64,000 nt of DNA, from contig JAGMUV010000003.1 in NCBI GenBank assembly GCA_020744425.1, forward strand, positions 3,596,001 through 3,660,000, read 5' to 3'. A program made the translations under genes and the position numbers. Under the pieces are notes generated by a model that saw only the letters and a list, made by a program, of their open reading frames with translations, searched no databases and was not told the origin of the DNA. This stretch comes from Dactylonectria macrodidyma (taxonomy: Eukaryota; Ascomycota; Sordariomycetes; Hypocreales; Nectriaceae). Positions 57,292-64,000 of this stretch are shown one piece after another; within the stretch, counting starts at the first letter, position 1; every line of letters starts with the position of its first letter.

Positions 57292-58603
57292 GCAGCTCAG
57301 CGCAGACAATCGGTAGCTGGAAGAAAGCTGAGAGGAGTTAGTTGACGAAGAGGGTCCACAGCTGGGGTTCTGGGACGAGATTCGAGATGATGGCCGGGGG
57401 CTAGACGATGAGGGAGCAGCCTCGCATATGAATGAAAGCACGGGCAGCAGGCCTCCTGGAGGAGAGCAGATGGAGTGACGAAATAGAAGCAGGGAAAGGA
57501 AGGGAAAACGGACGCGACAAGGAGAGGTTGGTGGACTAACGACCAAGGCAGCTCCACAGCTGCAGCAAGACGCGCAGCGGAGCGAAGCGAAGCGCAATGC
57601 AGCTCAGTGCAGCAGCTCGCACAATGCAGCCCAACGCAAGGCGAACAAGTGAGAGTGTGGGTGAGGGCGAGGGCGAGGGCGAGAGGCAATGACGAGGAGG
57701 AGGCGCGACAGCTGGCGAGCTGTGATTGGACCCGTGAGGCGTGGTGATGGTTGGCCAAAGGTAGAGGGGGAGGATGAGATTAGGTAGGGAGTGCGAGGGT
57801 CAGCGCAGCAAGAGAATGAGTGAGTGGCAGGCAACGCCGATGCAGCGCAGACCCGAGGAGGGACGATTCCAGAGCCAATTGGCCTGTCCCAAGATCAGCG
57901 GCGTTTGTTTGACACAGTGAACGAGTTCAAGAGCAAGGAAGATGAGGCGCGCAGTGGCGAGGATGAGATCGAGGCAGAGCAAGTGGGCAGACAGCGACGA
58001 GTTGGCGTACGGAGCCCAAGGATGGCGAGACGTCGTGCGGATGCGGCGCGAGAAAACAGAGGCGCGGGCCAGGCCTGACAGAGCGGAGCGAGTGGTGTCT
58101 GTATGTACGAGCACGCATGAATTATCAAACGAGAGACTAGCGAGAGCGAGACACAGCGGCGGGCGGAACCAATAGCATGGCGAAGGCGGTGGGATGAGAT
58201 CGCGGGATCTTGGATGAACGATCTTATACGGCCGGCGCGCGCGGAGTGGGAGTTGAGCGAGAGTACTGGCGCGGTTGATGGAGAGGTCGGACAGAGGTCA
58301 GAAGGTCGCGACAGAGGTCGTGACAGAAGCCGTAGGTAGGTTTGGAGAGCGCGAGACACCACGGACAGGTGCGTGCCAACGAATGGACAGGGCAGGCGGT
58401 GAACAGAGCGGAGCCCTAATGAGAGCGAGAGAGGTCTGTTAGGAAGAACTTGTCAGTGGAATTGGTCTGGTCCGTGGTCGCTGGCTTCGGGACTAGACAG
58501 GGCCAGGCAAGACGCCAGACAGGGCTTGGGAGCCTAAGGGACGCCAGGGTGGGATCGGGTTGGTTGTGGGATCTGAGCATTCTTGGACGTGGTCGTGGGT
58601 CTT

Positions 58604-58652
58604 GGCCTTGCTTGGTCTTGACCTTGCTTGGTCTTGACCTTGCTTGGCCTTG
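58604..58652. repeat. 16-bp minisatellite (CTTGCTTGGTCTTGAC)
   Basis: About three copies of CTTGCTTGGTCTTGAC in tandem, the last degenerate, in non-coding DNA upstream of the 14-3-3-like gene. Confidence 0.8.
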
Positions 58653-59915
58653 GCTTTGGACCTTGACGTCTGGAAAAGTTGGGGGCTGGTTCTGTCCGCG
58701 TCCACCATTCACCGTCCACGCCCCCCCAAGATCGTGTTTAGAGGCCGCCCAATGTCCCCAATGCTGGGTCACTAGGTACTGTAGAGACCACCAAGCCCGA
58801 TGCTGGGTGTAAGAGATTCACCCGGGTCGTTCGCTGGTGGATCGACGCGGGCACTTGCTTCGGTAGCTAAGCCGGGGGTGGTGTGCGAGAGGCGGAATGG
58901 GTGAAGGGTGAAGCCAGTGACAGTCCAATGGCGCGTTGAGAGGATGAGCGACCATCGAAGTGATTCAGTTAAACGAGTTGTGGCTGTCTTTGCGTGCATG
59001 GCAGATGAGAGGGCTCCGTAAATTGGCATACCTTTTGACGGTAAAAGACCCTGGCAACGCCCCATATGAATGAATGAATGAATGACTTGGCGAAGCAGAC
59101 GACGGCGGTGACCTGAAAACCGAGTCTACCGGACCGTCCGTTTACGCTTCGTGGTGTAAATTAGAAGTATGTTGTTGGTGAAATCGTAAGAGCAGCAAAA
59201 TCGAAGCCCGATGATAATAAGGCCACCCAAAAAAGCACCACCACCTCACCTGAACAACGCACCACCCACCACCACATCAGTGACCTCACGAAGTCCCGGG
59301 CCACACAGCATCGACCTCGAACCGCGGGTATCATGACGTAGGCACAACGCGGGCACCAGGATAACGCACCCAAAACGGTGCAGCACAGGCACCGTAGGGT
59401 CCGTAATTACCGTAGGGTCCGTACCGTAATACGTGCGTAGGTAACTGGTAGTAGTAGTAGTGTAAATTACTCTTTGCAACGCACGAGAACGCGAGGCTGC
59501 AGGTGGGTACCATGCGGCTTTGGTGGATTCAACAATGCTACCATTGCTAGACTTCGACGTGACTCCGTAATGAGCGAACAGTTTATAAAAATAAAAATAA
59601 AAATAAAATAAAAAAGAGGAAAGTCGTCTGGCTTAGCCGGGGGGGCTGGAAGCGAAATAAAAGAAAAAGTCAAACAAAGTGAAAAGAAAGTAAACAAAAG
59701 AATGGAAGTCAGAAGAAGCAAATCCGACGCGTACGTGTAAGTATCGCGATAACGGAACAAGTTCCTCACGATCCTATGCTGACCCCCAGGCTCCCAGCTG
59801 CAGAAAGAGTCCCGATTGTCCGTCTTTTCTGCCTCCCTCCCGTAGGTCTCTTCAGTTCAAGGCAAGCCCTGTGTGATTATGGCAGGCGCTGTGCTGCCGA
59901 GGTCGAGCCTACTTT

Positions 59916-59929
59916 GGTAGGTACCTACC
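59916..59929. promoter_or_regulatory. Palindrome GGTAGGTACCTACC
   Basis: A perfect 14-bp palindrome in intergenic DNA. Related half-sites occur at several other intergenic places in this window, so it may be a dispersed factor site or a repeat footprint. Confidence 0.4.
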
Positions 59930-59987
59930 GTATTTGTGCAACCAAAAAGGCTCTTCTAGGTTGACTTACACGTGGACGGCTGAGGTG

Positions 59988-60041
59988 CTTCTCCTCCTCC
60001 TCCTCCTCCTCCTCCTCCTCCTCCTCCTCCTCCTCCTCCTT
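59988..60041. repeat. (CTC)n triplet repeat
   Basis: About 17 tandem CTC triplets, continuing into CTT triplets to about 60050. In frame it would give poly-Leu on + or poly-Arg on -, and both apparent reading frames are therefore artefacts of the repeat. Confidence 0.9.
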
Positions 60042-62217
60042 CTTCTTCTTCTCTCCTCCTTCCTCGATTTCAACCTCATCTTGATCTTCATGCCTGTCAG
60101 GCTGTCATCGCCTTGTCCGATACCCTGTGACCTTGTCATCTGCGTATCGAACCCTTGTTCAGAAGCACAGAACTTGCGTAGCACAGCACCGGCTGGGCGG
60201 CTGGGCTGCTGGGCAGCATGTGCAACGTGCAATGTACTCTGCTGTATGTCAGCAGTGCGTGTGCATCTGCAAGGGTTGTCCGCCAAGCGAAAAGCCCGCT
60301 CAATGCCAAGCTAACGTAGGTACGGATCACAAGGAGAGACATTGACAAACGCTATGATACCAGCTCTATTGTCTGTTCGTCCGTCTTGCCTGAGACCCAG
60401 TCCAAGCAAGTCCCAGTACCCAGACTAAGACCCAGGCCCAGTCTAGAACCCAACCCGGGGCCAAGACCCTGTTAGGTGACGGGTCAAGACCAACGTCAGG
60501 GACCGGGTTTGTTTACGTCGGCCATTCTCACCTCACCTAGTGGATGCGAGACCAAAAGTCCAGAGATAAGCCAACCAGTCTCGAATACTTTGCCCTCAGA
60601 ACCGTAGCCATTGTCCAGCCGGCAACCAGCTACGCAACATGGGAAATTGAACCAAAACCGATTATATCAGAGCTGTGCTATAGTTTTACTATTCTCGTCG
60701 ATCATTGAATGCATATGTACTCCGTAAAGAAGGTTAGAAACGCGAGACAGGCAGGAGATCGATTCATGAACTGATGCTCACGATGACCCAGTTTTCGGCA
60801 CACGACGCTGAAGACGCAGTAAGCCTTTCTATCTTATCACCATTGCATCAGCCAAATCCCTCTCTCCGATGTGCACTATCGATTTTCTGCCCGTCCCTCA
60901 CTTACCACATGTCCCTCCCTTCAGCTCTCACCTGCTTCTGACCCAAAAAAGACCTAACGCTCAAATAAACCCCATTCATCTATTAGGAGCGGCCCCACCA
61001 GCTCACTCCTCCGTGAGAGCGACCTTACCCTGCACCTCCCAGCCTCCCCAATTCCTCAGCTCGGGCACATATCCATCCCGTCCACTCAACCCATCCCAAT
61101 CCACTCAATGGCCCTCCACTTGTTGTCACGGGTGGCCTCCTTCTATGCGGCCTCGCTCTCTTCCCCCTCCTTAGGCTACGTGTACAGCACCCTCAAAGCC
61201 TGTTCTCGGCTTGCATTGGCTGCTGCCCTTTGTCCCCCTCCGACCTCTATGCCCAAGCTCTCTCCACCCGTGTAAGACAGCGCCCAGTCCATCTGATAAT
61301 GCCGTAGATGCTTTCCGAGACGGCCACCCACCTAAGCAGGTTCTCCTCGGGGCCATTTACTTAATCCTTTGCTTTCATTTTCCTACTAGCTCACGGGTCT
61401 GAGCGAACTCCGACAAGTAGCGGTGTGTGTGTGCCGTTTGGGCGGCTGTCGTCATCGTCACCTTTCTCCCATGACCAAGTCCCAGACATCAAGTTAGAGC
61501 CATTGCATCTCCTCCAACGTCATCTGTAAGCCCCCATGTACTAGTTTGCCGTCTTGCATGAACGCCGATCATGCAGCTTAATTGCTATGTTCTTGAGGGG
61601 TTTAGCCTAGCTTGCATGCTGGAAAACAATGAGAAGAAGAATATTAGAGCTGTGGTTTAAAAGTCATTTATGTTTGTTCGAGGGCGACCTAGAACTCGAG
61701 GACTCAGACAGCAACCATCAGCAAAATCCGAGATATTGTTCGGAGGAAACGCTCCCTCGCAGCCACTCTGCTGGCACCGACATTTTTGTCTATTAGTTCG
61801 CGGAAGCACTTTATCAGACGGGATTGAAGCCAGCATGTATACAAGTACGAACGCACACATCTAAGGACGGCCAGCACAACGTCGTGACACGGGCAAGTAA
61901 TCAGAGACAATTAATTGAGTGACACAGTATAGAATGCGAGTAAGCTAGCAAGGTCCTCTAGGGCACGATTTCCTCTATGCGCATCTTGCCATTCATTTCA
62001 ATCCTCTATGCCACTCAAACGCCAGTCGAGTCCGCTGTGTAACGCCTTTCTTTGTCCCGTTTCCCATATGTGCACTTGGCTTTGGAACCAATTGCTCGAC
62101 CATATGCAATCAATCGTACCATGCGCCTTGTCTATTCCAACTCATACCGGGATATCTCAAAACCTTACATTAGTCAAGCCATGCGTGTAAACATTTCATT
62201 TTCCGGTTGGTCAGCTC

Positions 62218-64000
62218 TCAGCCCCAAGCCCTTGGCCGTGATGCTACGCCCATTTTACGACGTCTGCTGCCCATATTCAGTTGCTCTCGGTCACTTTTCC
62301 CTGTGCTGACCTCGAAACGTTCATGCCCGCCTACCGTCATCACCTTGACGACATCACCGAAGCTGAAGGCCACCGACCTTTGTCCCACCCGAATCATTGG
62401 GCCAAGATCCGATACCATGAGATGTCCTGACATTTCGCCGTCCTGGAATAGCGGCCGTGTTTCTTCCGTTCTTATTCGATAGGATTGGGGCGCGGTCCAG
62501 GCCTCCCAACGCCCAAAGATGTCCCGGCTGGGTTCTTTGCGCGGGGACCGATGCCGGAGGCCTTCTGGTCGGCGTCTGCTCCCACCCAGCATGTTGGTGC
62601 TCTGTCCCAGCTTCTGTCGTACGCCCACAACGCTGCCATCAGAGACGATATCCCATGTTCCGGGATTCTCCACATGCCTTCTCGTCTCCTTGGCCGAGTC
62701 CCACGAACACCAACCCCTGCTGATTGGTGTGGCAGAGCTGACAAAACAAATTAAGTCACTGTCCTCCGATGGCACATACGTATGTATTATACAGTCCCCA
62801 GTCTCAGCCTCCGTATAGCAGAGCGTGAGCCACGTTAAGCCACCAACCCCAGTCTGTGTCGCCTGTCGGGGGGAGTGCGCGCTGTGGAGGGAGCGTGGGC
62901 TCATCGACTCCGTTTCGAACGTATGGATGAGGGCGTGGTCCTCTAGATTGACGAGGTGGACCCGAGTCGCCCCAGCAATGAGAAACAAGCCCAGTGAGGG
63001 CAAGGGAACAACTTGATGTACCCTGTCGCTGTCGAGCATGTTCAACTCCACGCTACACGACTTCCAAGATGATGGCTCTCGTGTTGCTGCGTGAACACAT
63101 CCTCGTCGAGAAGCTGTGACGACTGAAACCTTGCCTAGTGATGGTTGCTTGCCAGCTGGGGGATATGGATGAGCTTTTGGTCAATCGGTAAATGCTGCAA
63201 GAAGATTACATACCTATGCCGATCAGAGGCTGCACGCACGTTAATGGACTTCGGCAGACACCAAAGTTTTCCCCCTCTCCTTTTTCAGGTATGAGCTCAG
63301 TCAATGTTCCGTTCCTCCGCACCACCACTAGTCTAGGTATATTGCTTTCCTGATCCGATGTTGTAAAAAAGAAGGCCTCTGGCTTCTGACCAAAGGGATC
63401 GACTGACAATGTGGGACCCCATCTTCGTTCTTTGAAATTCCACAACACGACTTTGAACGACGACAAGATGGCCAGCCACTCCGAGTTACTGTCCACTGCC
63501 ATGGCTAGCACTGGGAAAGGCGCTTCGTCGTTCTTTGACCCGTCTGCGATCACGTAGTTGAGACCACCGGGTCGGACGTCCCAGATGCGAATAAAGCGAT
63601 CAAGCCCCACTGAGATGACATGGCCGTCTGGAGACGTGGCCAACATGGCAACGTCCAGAAAGTGTCCTCCCGTGAAGGATTTGACTGATAGCATGGGCTC
63701 ACTGTCTAAGTGATGATGCTCATCGCCATCAGCATTATCTTCCCACAGCAGATAATTGGTCAAAAGCCGGATGGCAGCGATAACAACTACCACGATCACT
63801 AAAAATCGGGTGAGCTGATGGTTGATAAAGTCGTATGCAGCTGGGAGAAGGGCGGGTTCCTTGAAATGGGGCATACGATCAGAGCCCTTCAGGACAAAGA
63901 CCACGGGCTCATAGACACGTGCAACATAACTGTGTGCTGAAGGCTTGATGATGCTGATGATTTCTTGGGCGGTTTCGTGGTCCTGAAGTCGCAACCAGGA
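62218..64000 (-). CDS. SREBP cleavage-activating protein (SCAP), 3' part
   Basis: C-terminal part of SCAP, the ER sterol-sensing escort that controls SREBP activation; in fungi it also ties into low-oxygen response. The gene runs off the right edge. Visible exons are 64000-63214 and 63086-62218, with a 127-nt intron (63213-63087, GTATGT ... CACGCAG). The joined frame passes LIGIATREPSSWKSCSVELN. The first part has HETAQEIISIIKPSAHSYVA, VYEPVVFVLKGSDRM and a membrane span (FLVIVVVVIAAIRLLTNYLL), the last of the polytopic region. WD40-like repeats follow: GHFLDVAMLATSPDGHVISV then GLDRFIRIWDV, and LAILSSFKVVLWNFKERRWG, then HQVVPLPSLGLFLIAGATRV with HLVNLEDHALIHTF. The N-terminal membrane and sterol-sensing domains are outside the window. 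The last exon's C-terminus is basic. SCAP is the best fit; it rests on the TM-to-WD40 layout and recall of fungal SCAP sequences. Confidence 0.85.

Larger units (their letters stand above)
57292..62217. other. 4.9-kb gene-poor region
   Basis: No protein gene recognised. It holds upstream DNA of the 14-3-3-like gene, a 16-bp minisatellite, a short GAAT repeat (about 59065-59084), an A/T-rich run of AAAAT units (59583-59620), a CTC triplet repeat, and a perfect palindrome GGTAGGTACCTACC at 59916-59929. No tRNA or other RNA gene found. Confidence 0.55.

Noticed and set aside
59934..60314. Coding frames over the CTC repeat
   Set aside because: Poly-Leu and poly-Arg products from a triplet repeat; no supporting sequence on either side.

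Overview
The window is nuclear DNA of a filamentous ascomycete (Pezizomycotina, most likely Sordariomycetes, perhaps Hypocreales). The evidence is many short spliceosomal introns (about 45-210 nt, GT..CTRAY..AG), CT-rich promoters and leaders, a solitary 5S rRNA gene of the dispersed kind outside any rDNA repeat, and protein-coding genes that read as filamentous-fungal orthologues. Nothing prokaryotic, viral or plasmid-like was seen. Exon borders below were joined by hand, by reading frame and family alignment; most joined CDS lengths come out divisible by three.

Layout, left to right. 1-5.5 kb: a tyrosine phosphatase, a METTL2/Trm140-type tRNA m3C methyltransferase and EMC2. 5.5-11.8 kb: a gene-poor stretch with simple repeats and a CT-rich promoter-like block. 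11.8-23.4 kb: a coiled-coil protein with a ubiquitin-like domain, COQ10, AP-3 delta (APL5), and an F-BAR/DEP/RhoGAP protein (Rgd2-like). 23.4-29.4 kb: an island without intact protein-coding genes, holding a decayed secreted Cys-rich membrane protein gene, a structurally sound variant 5S rRNA gene and two 5S relics. 29.4-45.1 kb: a dense block with a membrane dipeptidase (M19), mitochondrial uS13m/SWS2, cyclophilin B, TRM112, a BIG1/VOA1-type protein, RRP17, tropomyosin, a D-box protein that may be securin-like, and SET1. 45.1-64 kb: a conserved uncharacterised protein, a DUF4202 protein, a Myb/SANT-like protein, a 14-3-3-like protein and the 3' part of SCAP, separated by long intergenic spans.

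The genes are mostly housekeeping and not a cluster. Neighbours are largely arranged as divergent or convergent pairs. Themes are translation (TRM140, TRM112, SWS2, RRP17, 5S), ER and secretory function (EMC2, CypB, BIG1, AP-3, SCAP), cytoskeleton and polarity (tropomyosin, Rgd2) and chromatin (SET1). No defence system, biosynthetic cluster, CRISPR array or intact transposon was seen.

The observations most worth a second look are: (1) cyclophilin B, where the last intron starts with a short in-frame tail ending HVEL-stop, so retention gives a soluble ER-lumenal form and splicing gives a membrane-anchored form; (2) SWS2, whose first coding exon appears to be only the ATG, followed by a GC-AG intron; (3) a variant 5S rRNA gene with compensated helices II and V beside two decayed relatives; (4) a secreted-protein pseudogene with a nonsense codon and a frameshift; (5) short stop-free introns of 3n length in APL5 and the D-box gene; (6) loss of the usual arginine-finger motif in the Rgd2-like RhoGAP domain.
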